DNA of 64,000 nucleotides from Anniella stebbinsi (lineage: Eukaryota; Chordata; Lepidosauria; Squamata; Anniellidae): NCBI GenBank assembly GCA_029215795.1, contig JARDYH010000002.1, forward strand, positions 362,540,973 to 362,604,972, read 5' to 3'. The position numbers and the translations under genes are program-made. The notes under the pieces are model-generated. The model did no database searches, was not told the origin of the DNA, and was given only the letters and a program-made list of their open reading frames with translations. This document shows, in pieces, positions 1 to 11,655 of the stretch; positions within the stretch are counted from its first letter, which is position 1; each line of letters begins with the position of its first letter.

Positions 1-2170
1 CCCATGAACACCTGGGCTCAATTTCCTGTTTCACAATGTCAGGATTTGGCTTGATCAGAGCACCTTGTTTGCAGCACAGAGATGGTCCCGTTGGTCACCG
101 TGAGGCCGGTTGGCCGGTTGGCCTTTCCCCTCCCTGTTCTCCCTTTCCTGCCTCTTGTCCCATCTCCTACAGCAGTTCCGGCATCTGGGTCCAGGCCACA
201 ACGGTACTGCACATGTGCCCCACACGATGGCCAGGACTGCATTACCAGCAAGCCACAGGCCTCTGGGCGCAGGCCTCCCGAGGGCATGGGTTACTGCCAC
301 GCTATCTTGGGTAACATTGCTCAGGTGTTCTCCCTCTCATAAAGCCCAATGGCTCTACGAGCTAACAACAGGAAGGCCGGGACATCTTAATGCGTTGCTT
401 ACACAAAGGGAGGAAAGCAAGCGACGGAACGGCATCCTGTTCCATTCCAAGCTCCGTGCTGGTGTTTTTCTGCACTATAAAGCCGTCTTCTGAGATGGCA
501 GTGGCGAGTAATCAGCGGGGGATTGATAGCTCCTTCGGAGACTAGTTCAGCTACGCTCCCTCTGTGTCCTGGATGAGACCCTTTTTTCATGCTACTTAAA
601 AATAACTCTGGGTATGTGTCATGTGCCTCCCCCCAAACACTCTCAGGTACGCTGTCTGGTCACTTGTTTTGACAGCACGGAAGGAGGGCTTTACATTCCC
701 AGATAGTTGGGTCGAAGAGGCATCCGGGCAATAGCAGACCCAGGCAAGCAAGACTTTCAGGCCAAACTTACAAGAAGACGAAGCCAGCAAGAGTTTGAGC
801 TATGAGCCAGAAAGGCCCCGAGCTAACTTTTCTCCCTCAGCCACAAACTCACAGGGCGTCTTGCGGAAGCCGCCGTCTCTCAGCCTCAGGAATATGGAGA
901 TGATAACAGTGGCTATGCTTTACTTCATGGGGGTGTTGTAAGAGCGAAAAGTACTCTCGAGACACCCCCAAGTCCACACCAATGCCAAATCCAGCCTCCC
1001 GGCTCCAGGACAACACCTGGCACCTGCCGGCTTCTGCCCTGCAAGCCAGCCTCAGGTTTTGGTGGGCCCATGGGCAGGATGTCTTCATTCTCCTCACCCC
1101 CACTATGACTGCTGCGCCCGTTTGATTGCCCTCTTCCTGGCCTATGCCACGCCGTCCTCTACAAGGACAGGGCGGGAGCGCAGGGCAAATGTAGAAGCGC
1201 CATCGCATGGTGTCTGCACAGCAAACAGCTCGAAGAAATGAGCCAAGCTGCGTGCTCGGAAGGAAGGTGGGAAACCCTAGAGGCTCAAGCTGTGGAGTGG
1301 GTGAGGGAATCTACCCTGACCCAAAACGCTCTTATCAGTTCAAAGGGAGGCACTTTCGGCAATACCTCAGAGCGCTGTGGGGTGGTATAGAAATGTAATG
1401 AATGAATGAATGAATCAATCAATCAATCGACCTTGGGGCACGGAGAGGATTAGCATCCTGAGCCAATCCTAGGGGATGAATAGGCTATCAAGAACGCCAA
1501 AAACAATTTTCAGCATAGCTCAGCCCAGCAGCCTCCCTTTTCGAGGCTGGCGCATGGGTGGTCAGCTTGGCCACCATGGAACGAGGCTTTCCTCCTCGAA
1601 GCCACTGTCTGGAAGTGGCCTCCTGACCCGCGTTTGCAATCTCTTCCTTCTTCTGTCAGTTCAGACGGTCACTCTTAGAACAACCCCCGCCCCGTTTCCC
1701 GCGACCACGCCTCTGCCCCTCTTCGGCCTGGCTCCAGTTTCTTTGGCCTGGAGCCACGCGGCTTCTGTGGGTCTCGGTGAAAGGCCAGGCCTTGGGGTGA
1801 GCACCGACGGGCCAGGAGCAGAGAGCAAGGGACTTCCTTGCCCTGCTCCCCACATCTGTGCCTCCGTCTCCCTCTCCATGCTCGATAGATTCCAGACACC
1901 ACCGTCTCTGCAGGCCAGATAAGTTTCCTGCGTGGCAGGTAAAGTGTGGTGATTCTTTGGATCAATTTCTTCAACTCAGATCCCACCATATAGTTACTGT
2001 GAAAGCAGCCATCGAGATATTGGGGGGTGGGGAAGGAACTGTACGGAGGGAATTCTTTCTGAGACGGCTGGATTTAACGTAAAGCTAGTCTTACTAGTGT
2101 GTTGGGAAGTTGATAGTCTGGTCTGACAGGGTCTAAAGCAGCTTTGTATGTTCCTATGTTTATAGACGAG
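1..2170. other. Intergenic or PSMD1 intron sequence, no gene seen
   Basis: Several open frames on both strands overlap one another and none resembles a known protein. The last PSMD1 exons, with QLLDNPAR and EYIDD-type sequence, were looked for on the minus strand and not seen. A LINE tail lies at 1363-1430 and a small LINE tail fragment at 2115-2163. Confidence 0.6.
1363..1430 (+). repeat. LINE tail with ATGA/ATCA simple repeat
   Basis: CAGAGCGCTGTGGGGTGG and TATAGAAATGTAATG match L2-like tails, followed by (ATGA)n and (ATCA)n at 1397-1429. It is the only repeat recognised in the first 2 kb. Confidence 0.65.
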
Positions 2171-2598
2171 TGTGAAGATTTGACGCCTACAGAGGCGTGG
2201 TTATAAAGACAGGCCTTAGAGGTTATTCTGGTGGGAGGGGGTCTCCCTGAGAGGAGTAGTTTAATTTCCCCAGTTAAGTTTCATTTCTCCAGTTAAGTTC
2301 CGTTCCTTCAAGGCTCAAACAGTACTTTCCGTTTTGGGAGAAAGGGGTACTAAAAAAAGAGGAGAGAGCCAGACACAGAGAACAGAAAATGGCGAGAGTA
2401 TGAGGAAGAAGCAGCTGGAAAAAGCCTAATGCAGCTTAGGGTAAAATAACTTGCATTTTGCAATTTTTAAATTTTCTTTTAATGCCTTTGTTTCACTCAG
2501 CGTTGTTGACTAAATGCCTTTAGTTGTAATTTGGTTGTTTGAATATTCTATTAAACTGTTGTGTTAATCCTAAAATGTCTGGAGTGTCACTCACCACA
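2171..2598 (+). mobile_element. Possible LTR fragment
   Basis: Runs from TGTGAAG to CACCACA, with a TATA-like TTATAAAGAC at 2201-2210 and ATTAAA at 2550-2555, in the order expected of a promoter and polyadenylation signal in one LTR. No matching target duplication was found. Promoter-like order and end sequence resemblance are the only evidence. Confidence 0.25.
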
Positions 2599-3093
2599 CG
2601 TCTAGAGCCGAAACTACCAAGTTATTGGGAAGAGGAAGGTAGAGGAAGGAAGGCGGGACTCTTACGGAGGCAAAAGGTCCTTAAGGAATTGCTCACAGGA
2701 GGAACCCTGACAAGGAGGAAATCCTGTCCCAGCCTTTGAAGACATACAAGGGTCTGGCCAAGATGCCATCTGTGTGACTTTCCTACGTGATCGGAGAGTA
2801 TTGATTTAATGATGTGGTGATTTAATGCCGGTTCCCTATTGACTAATACTGAATGAAGCTAGGGGCCATGATTAATGCCTAAAGCAGCCCTTCCCCATTG
2901 GCCATGCTGGCTGAGAAGTAGAAGTCCCATCTGGAGGCCCAAAGGCTGGAGGACCCCAGAACGAGAGGAGGGAGTGCTTGCTCGCTCGCTGCCAAAGGCC
3001 GGAAGAGATGACCTCATAGGTCATTCTCATCTCAACGGCCCACCACAGCATTCTTGGAAGGGACTTCAGATGGCAAGAGGACCCAAGACTCAC

Positions 3094-3186
3094 CACTTCC
3101 ATCTTCTCCTCCTCCTTCTTCTCCTTCTCCTTCTCTTTCTCCTTCTTCTTAGCTTTTGCAGTGATGGACAGCACGGCCGTAGACAC
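3094..3186 (-). CDS. PSMD1: PSMD1 exon, KEKE motif region
   Basis: Coding exon of 93 bp, 31 codons, from VSTAVLSITAKAK to EEEKMEV. It encodes a KEKE motif: alternating lysine and glutamate, a class of charged stretch known from several proteasome subunits and proposed to mediate subunit association. The coding strand is a long polypurine run (GAAGGAGAA-type), and this species appears to have one more lysine-glutamate pair than the human protein as I remember it. The acceptor is CTGCTCAG and the donor GTGAGT. This is the last PSMD1 exon found; the C-terminal ~97 residues were not seen in 1-3093. Confidence 0.95.
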
Positions 3187-3424
3187 CTGAGCAGGGCAGC
3201 AACAACAACAACAAGGCTTTCAGACAAACAAGCCCACGATGGTACTCGGGAGGCAAATCTGGGCAGGCAAGAACGGGACTCAGAGGCACAGGCCTGACAG
3301 GAGGTGCAGCTGGAGTGGGCCCACAGAGCTTTCAAGGAAGGGCGACCCATGGGGCTGCAGGCCAGTGTGGTCCCTGCTGCCGAATTTTGGCAGTGTGGTG
3401 CTGCCGCCACCCCCACCCCCCCGT

Positions 3425-3766
3425 AAACGGCAACAAAGGAGAAGGTCTTCTCCGTGGTGGCCCCCCAATTAAGGAATGATCTCCCCGATGAGGCCCGACT
3501 GGTGCTAACACTGTTATCCTTTCAGCGCCAGGTCAAAACTTTTCTTTTCTCCCAGGCATTCTAACAGCTTAAGTTGAGGCTTTTAACTGAATTTCGGGCC
3601 AGGCGTAAAAGTTTAAAATGTTTTAAATATCAACTGTTTCTCTGTTTTGTGGTTTTAAATTTTGTATATTGACTTATTAATGTTCAATCTTTTAAAATTT
3701 TGTAAACTGCTCAGGGAGCTTCGGCGATGGGGCGGTATATAAATGTAATTGATAAAGAAATAAATG
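3425..3766 (+). mobile_element. L2-like LINE 3' end
   Basis: Matches the reverse complement of the copy at 5.1-5.6 kb: TGATCTCCCCGATGAGGC, TTTCAGCGCCAGGTCAAAAC, then an AT-rich 3' UTR ending GGGGCGGTATATAAATG. The reading frame end resembles the LPDEA...SFQRQVKTFL motif of L2-group elements. Confidence 0.8.
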
Positions 3767-4225
3767 CCTGCTGGTTTGCCATTGAATTTTGGCAGCAAAT
3801 GGAAGATTCAAAAGGACAAATAAACCCAGAAAAAGACACACCAGCTGACAGTAGAGTTCTGTGCAAATGAGAGTGGGGGACGCAGAACCATTTGGGATAC
3901 CTGTTGGCCTATTAAAAGTCTGTGCCCCCTCACAGGTTTTGAGCGGCTTTCAAAGCCAACCCACACATTACATGTCTTTAGATGTGCGTACGCCATCATT
4001 ATTAGGAGAGTGTACACCTAAAAGTGTAGCGTGTGAATGAGAAAGTCATATGTTTGGAAGGAGCGAGGCACACAGCAGCAATTCGGGACCGAACCGCTGC
4101 TGCCAGCCATATACTGTTGTGGCAAACTAGTGTTTGCAACCAAGAAATGCGCACAAATGCCCAGAGCGGAGCGCATCAACTTTTTGAACTCAGGACCCCT
4201 AGGGAAGCAGTGATGTCAGAGTTTA

Positions 4226-4426
<201 letters not shown>

Positions 4427-5137
4427 TTAGAGGGCATCATTAGAGGATCAAGGCAGAAACTCTCGGGGGAGACGCACACAAATCACGCAAAGCAGAAATG
4501 GCTCCTCTGGCACTCTCCGGAAGCGCCGGAGCCATCAGCGGGCGCATGTTCCGCTGGAACATTATTATTCCATTAGGAGGCAATTTAGCCTGGTGAGGCA
4601 TTTTCGATTTCTCTAGCTCCCACATGGTACAGCACGTTGTTGACGCTCTGCTTTCTGTCCAGGCTTTTATGTTTTGCTTATGACCGGGCAAGCCACATTT
4701 AAGGCAGGGCTACTCATACAGAAAGCACAGGAATTGGTACTAGAAACAGTACATTCAGAACCTCAAGTTTGAAAACGTTCATCAAGTTTCTAGCCCTTAT
4801 GGGCTGCAGAGATAACGAGAGATGAAAGTAGCAACTTTCAAAGGCAATGATGCAATCGAAAGCCTAGGAGGAGGACACTGAGGGGAGACACAGGTTTTGT
4901 GCTGTGTAATCCACTCAGACTTCCCATGGTTTTTAGTGGCAACTTCTGTCCCAGCCCCACTGCCTGCCAAAATCCTACAATGTTACTTTCTCTCACCCCA
5001 CCTTCCCTCTATTGCGCTGCTCTGCAATCATGACCGGGCATTTATCCTGCCTTCAGTAAATGTGGCCACACTTGCTGCTGATGTCTAAGGTCCAAGTTCT
5101 CATGGGCAGCAGATGAGGAGGGAACCTTGTTTGTGGA

Positions 5138-5640
5138 CTGGACAATTTATTTATTTATTTATTTATTGCATTTCTACACCACCCCATAGCTGAAGCTCTC
5201 TGGGAGGTTTACAAAAATTAAAAACGTTGAACACTTAAAAACCAATATACAAAAATTTACACCATAAAAGTTTAAAAACAAACTTCACATCATTTGAAAT
5301 TGTCCAGGGCCACTTAAAAAAGCCCAACGTATGCTGTTAAAATGCCTGGGAGAAAAGTCTTCACCTGGCGCTGAAAGGATAACAGTGTTGGCGCCAGGCG
5401 AGCCTCATCGGGGAGATCGTTCCACAATTGGGAGGCCACCACAGAGGAGGCCCTCTCCCTTGCGACTGTCCTCTGAGCTTCCCTAGGAGTAGGCACCCGG
5501 AGGAGGACCTTAGATGTGGAGCTTAGTGTACGGGTAGGTTCGTGTCGGGAGAGGCGTTCCATCAGGTATTGTGGTCCCAAGCCGTGTAAGGCTTTATTGC
5601 AGAACAGGGCTTGAGCTCGCATCATTGAGGACTTCCCGGA
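5138..5640 (-). mobile_element. L2-like LINE 3' end
   Basis: Minus-strand translation gives KALHGLGPQYLMERLS, RERASSVVASQLWNDLPDE and LLSFQRQVKTFLPG, the typical C-terminus of L2 reverse-transcriptase ORFs, followed by an AT-rich tail with ATTT repeats at 5149-5167. Confidence 0.83.
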
Positions 5641-6110
5641 TGGCTCAAGGATAGCCTTTCCCCTGACATGCTAGTTTTCTATTGGCAGGGGATTTGGGGG
5701 GTGGGTACAGAATTCAATCGTGCAAGCTGCCACTTGCAGCCTGAAGCAGCAGATTCTAGAAAACGGCATTGGCCATGTTGGTTGGGGATTATGGGAGCTG
5801 CAGTCCAATGCTGCTGGAGGGATCCAGGTTGGGGAAGGCAGTGGGAGGAGGCACGTGAATTTCAGGTACAGGAGTTTCAGGCTGCCTGAAAATTTGTTCT
5901 GAAATTCCTTTATCACCATGGATCTGAGAACATGTCGAGGTGCAGACGTCCTCGGAGTTCGCTTCAGACGTTTAAGTGGAAAGGAAGGGGCACCACTGAT
6001 CGTCCTAACAGCTCCCCAAAATGAGCCCTGACTGACCCAGTCATAAGGCTGGCTTGGTTGGGCATGAGGCAGAGCGCAAAAGAAGCTCCATGGAACTTCC
6101 ACATTCAGGG

Positions 6111-6639
6111 TGTTGTGTCTATGTCCAACTCCCTGCTTCAAGGGGATAAAATCTCAGACAGCGATTCTGATCCTGGAGAAGGAATGCAACAGGCGGGGGA
6201 GTTGGTGCCAGAAGGAGAACTCTTTCCCACGGAGAACGCGGGAGATAATTCCCAAGGAGACACTCCTAACCGGGGAGAGAATACTTTCTCTTCTGAGACA
6301 AAGGGTCTCAAAGATGCTGTGGCTCGGAGAAAGGTAAAGAGAAAGGATTTCAAACTTAAAACCACCCGCCGCTCAGACAGACTAGCAAACAAAGCCCTAC
6401 AGGCTAATTCGTCTTAATTATGTGACTCTGCTCTCTTTTTCTCTCTCAGTTAACTCAACTGAATCGCTTGCTTATCTAACAATCCTCTGGGCAAAAGGAC
6501 CTTTTGCTAACTTTGTTTCCTCTCACTTGCTGGAGGAGAGAGAGAAGGATCGTCTTTTGTATAATAAAAGATTGTATTTTCCCTCCAAGGGGTCTCTTTA
6601 TTGTCCTCACCATTCGTTAGAACTTACAGAGTCACCACA
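6111..6639 (+). mobile_element. Solo LTR with 5-bp target duplication
   Basis: A 529-bp element begins TGTTGTG and ends CACCACA, imperfect inverted termini of the TG...CA type, and is flanked by the same five bases CAGGG at 6106-6110 and 6640-6644. A polyadenylation hexamer AATAAA is at 6563-6568, 71 bases before the 3' end, as expected for the R/U5 border of an LTR. No internal retroviral genes adjoin it, so it is a solo LTR left by recombination. A reading frame inside (in frame to 6417) starts serine/aspartate-rich and ends basic (TRRSDRLANKAL). Confidence 0.75.
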
Positions 6640-7498
6640 CAGGGGGAGTGTGTACCTCTGAATTGCAGAATCTAGAGGACAGGCAATGGAAGGTAGGCGT
6701 GGGGGTTGCCTTCATAGCCTGCCCTTCAGCTTTCTGACCACAGAATGTTGGGACTAGATGGACCCTTGACTAAGCTCTTCTTGGATTCTTATCTGAATGC
6801 GAGCCAAACTGCCTCCCGGCGCTTTATGGAGAGGTTGGCTCACACGACTCCTACAGGAAGCAAACTAACCAGCCCTATTAATATAGTACAAGACTGCTCA
6901 GGTAAGGCGACATTAGAAAGCAAGAACCGGGCTGGAGAGGGAGGATGCCTGATCCAAACAACCCAAAGCCAACTCTTCCAAAGTTGGGGTAGAATGGACA
7001 CACAAGGATACAAGCGGCGATTCGTTCACTTTGATGTTTCTACGTTGGGGAAGTTCGTCCTTCCAACTGCAGGCCAGCAGGAATGTTGGCTTGTGAGCCT
7101 GAAGGTCTTTGCAAGGAGGTGGAGAGAGGATTTTTTTTCTACAGTCCCCGCAAAAGACAGCGAAACAAACGCCCAGGAGTAGATACTTCAGGCAAGGTCC
7201 CATACAAATAATGGGTCATTTTCTGGTGGTTACAATGCAGAGGGCAGGGGGCTGTGTGTAAGTCATGATGCCGCTCGAGCACAGGTTGTGATACTGGATG
7301 CTGAGCTCCGCTTCCTGAGAATCACAACTTTCAATTAAGAAAAATGTTTCTAGCCCTTCTGATAGCAAAGTTATGATCGACGGTATGCGGACGATGCCTG
7401 GTGAATCACAGAACCCAGAAGAGACGCCAAGAAGGACGTGCATTCGTCAGAGATGGGGAGTTGGTGTGCTAAACCTGTATCACGTACACGTTACTCAG

Positions 7499-7530
7499 TT
7501 CAGTTTGAACTCAATTCAGTTTGAACTCAA
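7499..7530. repeat. 16-bp tandem duplication
   Basis: TTCAGTTTGAACTCAA occurs twice head to tail, followed by TTCAG. Small local duplication with no known role. Confidence 0.9.
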
Positions 7531-7894
7531 TTCAGCTCACTGTCGTTGCAGAAACTGGGTGATTTTGAGAGAGCATTTCCGCTTGACCTGTTTTTGTCAA
7601 GGACGATCTACACACAAGCCCCGATTACCAGCTACGTCCACAAGAGTGGCTGTGGGGATCCCAGAACGGGCTCTTTGGTTATGCCCGATAGCTGGGCAAC
7701 TTTGTGCAGCCATCAGAGAGAGGCGTCTCGCTTAGGGAGGACCTTCTTGTTTTACTTCAACCCAGCAATCCAGTCTGCCCCCAGCAAGGGTTGCATCCGC
7801 CTCTTTGTGAAGGTTTGGCAAGTGCAAATGCCCATAGCTCTGCATGCCTAGGATCATACAGAGGCCTCCACATCGCAGCTTCAATGGACTTAAG

Positions 7895-8228
7895 AGATCA
7901 GCGGCAGAGAGCCTGCCTTGATCGCCAAAGGACCTCAGTTCAAACTCCAGCATGTCTAGTTAAGAAGGGGTCTCTGATAATAGATGCCGGAAAGGCCTCC
8001 AACTAAAAGCCCTGAAGCGTTAGTTGCTGTAGGCCAGAGTAGGAAACATTGGGCAAAATAGACCAGTGGCCTGACTCAGGATATGGCAGATACCTATGAT
8101 CCGTTAAGCCCGGATTTACATCCGTTTGGGATCTCAGCATGCAGAAGATCTCCAGTTATAGACCTCAGGAAGCAGGACTGACAGAGTAACCAACACCAGG
8201 CTGGATGGACCAATGGCTGCTTCATATA
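7895..8228 (+). mobile_element. tRNA-derived SINE, two tandem diverged copies
   Basis: The first copy (7895-8105) has GGACCTCAGTTCAAACTCC, a B-box-like tRNA remnant, then CCAGTGGCCTGACTCAGG and ATATGGCAG. The second (8106-8228) repeats the layout and ends GGATGGACCAATGGCTGCTT. The head resembles alanine tRNA; the tail resembles the second LINE type here. Confidence 0.6.
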
Positions 8229-8370
8229 CTCACACTGTAAAACAACGCAGAATCTGTACTGTAAATAAATTATTCAATTTAAACCAGGAGTGTCAAACGT
8301 CTGTCAGTCCAAGGGCCAAATTCAATTTAGGAGAAGCTCCCAGAGGGATAATTCATGCTGCCGCTGACAG

Positions 8371-8594
8371 AGCTCAAGTTACAGGAAGCCAGATTCCAGA
8401 AAGACTTCTTGATTGTTAGAACAGTAAGCCAATGGAACCTAGGGAGGTCATGGGCTCACCCACACTAGAGGCTTTCAAGAGGCAGCTGGACAGCCATCTG
8501 TCAGGGATGCTTTGAGGTGGATTCCTGCACTGAGCAGGGGGTTGGACTCGATGGCCTTAGAGGCCCCTTCCAACTCTACGATTCTATGATTCTA
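8371..8594 (+). mobile_element. CR1 LINE 3' end
   Basis: Begins in the GCTCAAGTTACAGGAAGCC region and runs through GAGGCAGCTGGACAGCCATC to GGTTGGACTCGATGGCC and the ATTCTATGATTCTA octamer tail of CR1. Heavily 5' truncated. Confidence 0.85.
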
Positions 8595-8623
8595 ATACCT
8601 AGAGTGGGATTTCCAACAATAGC

Positions 8624-8776
8624 GGTCAGGATCTCTTCTCGACCATCCCAGAGTGCAGGACACAGAATCATGGGCTCAAGTTACAGGAAGCCAGATTCCG
8701 GCTGGACATCAAGAAAAACATCCTGACTGTTAGAGCAGTACAATAATAGAACCAACTCTACTATTCTATGATTCTA
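8624..8776 (+). mobile_element. CR1 LINE 3' end, internally deleted
   Basis: Starts GGTCAGGATCTCTTCTCG, then jumps from GTTAGAGCAGTAC to the terminal CTCTACTATTCTATG, so the middle (from the GGCAGCTGG region on) is missing. It directly follows another CR1 end in the same orientation. Confidence 0.8.
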
Positions 8777-10046
8777 AGCTGCTGGGTTTTGACCAGGCAC
8801 CACTTGCACATTCTCAAACTTATATTTCTGCAGCCATTAGTGCTAGAAACTTTAAAAAGTGATTCTCATGACACACCAAAGGCAACTGGTGGTACAACTG
8901 GAAGTGCGAGAAATACAAAGAGCCCAGATTCTGCCCATTCCAAGGACGGATGTGAAGGGCTGTGTTTTGAGGATGAGCTATGCAAATTAGCAGCAGCTGT
9001 ATCCAAAATAAAACCATCTCTGCTCTCCAAGCTGGCCAGCCACTTCTCCTCAATGGCCACTGGGACAAGGTCTTGCAGGGTGAAGGAGGAAACCATAGTC
9101 TCCTCCCCATGCAGACCCCTTTGCTGGAGAGTGGTTGGCTGCACAAGCTATCCTCAGCTCTGAATCTTCAACTACCTACCCCGAACCTGCTGATTTACAG
9201 TGCCTTTCTTGATGTTGTCAGGAAACGGGTCCTTTTTTTGTGAAACCTACTGGCTAAAGCATCATGTTTTCCGCAGCTGGGAGCACATTATCCTCTCCAT
9301 GGAGGAAGCTTGAAAGATTGACCTTTCTGAGTGCTGACGTGATGCTGCGCTTACTGCTGACTCCTTTGCCCACAGGAATCAAACAGCATCCAAACGTCAG
9401 GAAACAGAAAATGATTACACTCCGCAAATCTATTAGAAAGAGTGATCCAGAAGAGGAGAGATGAGCCATTTCGGCTATAGAGCTGTCTGTGGATACAAAG
9501 GGGATGCTGAGAATTTAGGCTGGCAAGCAGACGAAGGTTCCCCCAAAAGAATTATGGGAGAGTCGATCCTGAGTTGCAATCCAATATGTCTAAAGGGCAC
9601 CAGGTTGGGGGAAGGCTGATTTAAGGGAAGGCGCGGAGGGTAAGAATAATGTATTCTGATTTTTCTACTCCAGCCCTGGAAATCCTGTTCAGCCAGCCAC
9701 CTCACCAGCTCTGCATTTTCAGCAAGCACTGCCCACATATTTTCAAGCACATCTTTACAGCCACAAGGGTTACTAGGAACTTGAAGGAATGCTGAAATTT
9801 CTCAGGAAGATTAATTCTGTGCCAGATACCTAGGGCTTTAACTATATAGTTTAGTGTTAGTGTTAGCTGCTCTGCAGTTGGAGAGATAGGGTTTAAATGT
9901 TTTTTTATTTATGTTATTTTAAAACAAATGAGTCAGCTGTTACCAACTTGCAAACTCTTGGGTAAGATATTTTGCCTTTCGCGAGGAAGTCATTTCCAGT
10001 TAGGGACGCAGTGGGGACGCCCGCCTGGTGCAGTTTATATTTTCGG

Positions 10047-10350
10047 AGCTTGTGAGCCATCAACTTCTGTCTGCTTTATACTAAGACTGACAGAAGGGCC
10101 ATCTAGCCAGGACCATCTCCTCCAGCTACAAGCAGTTCCCGACATCTGAGGAAGAGAGATGTCTTCTTCAATCCTGCCATCCGGGATCCCTTCACAGGAG
10201 ACACTGAGGACTGAACCAGGGACCCACTGCAGGCAACTGATGTGCTCTACTCAGAGGAAGCTGCCTTTTGGTCAATACTGACTTGGCAATGGCTCTCCAG
10301 AGCCTTGGGCAGAGAGAAGTATTTTCTATCACCTGCTAGCTGAGCCTTTA
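10047..10350 (-). mobile_element. tRNA-derived SINE, two diverged copies
   Basis: The first copy (10047-10251) contains GAGGACTGAACCAGGGACCC, reverse complement of a B box, and GATGTGCTCTACTCAG near the head; a second partial copy begins at GAAGCTGCCTTTTGGTC (10258). A further head-only fragment is at 26150-26205. Confidence 0.55.
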
Positions 10351-10600
10351 AAACAAACACACGTGGTGTAGACCGGAGATAGAAACTGAGACCTTCTCCC
10401 CAAAACACATGCACACTACAGCCTTTGCAAAGGTACCACCACGTCCAGAGGTGAAATCACGACACCCAACATCTGAGAGCAGAAACTCCAAATACGATTG
10501 GCCGGCCCAATATGATCATCGACTGGATTACCTTCTGCAGGTGCACAACTGCACAAGAGCTACCCAGAGCTATTCAGGGGAAGGCCAGGGGCAATTCTCA

Positions 10601-10897
<297 letters not shown>

Positions 10898-11216
10898 TCA
10901 CAAGGTCGAGGCAGAGCCCTGCTTTCGAAGAAACCAGATTGGGGAGGGGGCATGGGAAGGAGAGAGGCAGACCAGTCAGTAGAAAGAGAAGCTCCCTCTC
11001 CTCACTCCCACCTCTGACTTCCGAGTAGCTGTATCTAGTCTACTGTGGCTGAATACAGCACATGGATTGAGTGCTAACCTCCCATTCTGAGCATGTAGCC
11101 TCTTGGAAAAGTGGTAAAAACCCAAGACCAGCTCTGCTACATCAGACCAAGCATCCTTCCCCTAGTCCAGTTTCCTGTTTCCAACAGTGGCCAGCCAGAT
11201 GCCTGACTCCACACAA

Positions 11217-11655
11217 CAGAGATGGCCACCAAGACATAGTGATGGCCACCCATTTGGATGCCTTTAAAAGGGGGGTTAGACAAATTCCTGGAGGAGGAGA
11301 AGGCTATCAGTGTGGCTACTAGTCCTGACAGCTATGTGCTGCCTCCAGTAGCAGAGGCAGTATGTACACCAGTTGCTGGGGGACATGTCCTGCACATGGG
11401 TTTCTCATTTATTTATTTATTTATTTATTTCATTTCATTTCATTTCTAACCCGCCTCTCCATCCAGATCGAGGCGGGGAACAACAATAAATATAAATATA
11501 AAAACAATAAAATAGATAAACCATTAAAACAGATAAAAACAAATACATTATTAAAAATATGTCTGGCCACTGTGTGAACAAAATGCTGGGCTAGATGGAC
11601 CCTTAGTCTGATCCAGCATCAGGGCTCTTCTGATATTCTTACATTCTTCTTTGTT
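11217..11655 (+). mobile_element. CR1/L2-group LINE 3' end, second type, split
   Basis: GATGGCCACCCATTTGGATG, GACAAATTCCTGGAGGAGG and GGGCTAGATGGACCCTTAG followed by CAGGGCTCTTCTGATATTC define another LINE 3' type that ends in CTTATGTTC-like repeats. The piece translates to FKRGLDKFLEEEKA, related to the CR1 ORF end. It is interrupted by the insertion at 11407-11562. A reversed tail of the same type lies at 11126-11205. Confidence 0.72.
11407..11562 (-). mobile_element. LINE tail inserted into another repeat
   Basis: A short minus-strand tail (ATTT repeats, then CCCGCCTCTCCATCC and AT-rich sequence) that matches the reverse complement of the 3' end at 21.7 kb. It splits the LINE end at 11217-11655 into two pieces. 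Confidence 0.7.

Noticed and set aside
849..1208. 119-codon minus-strand open frame
   Set aside because: No similarity to any family I know, no splice-site support, and plus-strand frames of similar length overlap it; fits chance in GC-rich sequence.
1476..1922. 148-codon plus-strand open frame
   Set aside because: Opposing frames of similar length cover the same GC-rich bases; low-complexity composition and no recognised motif.
2875..3416. Leucine-rich and arginine-rich frames over the KEKE exon
   Set aside because: They are shadow frames of the polypurine tract that codes for the PSMD1 KEKE motif.
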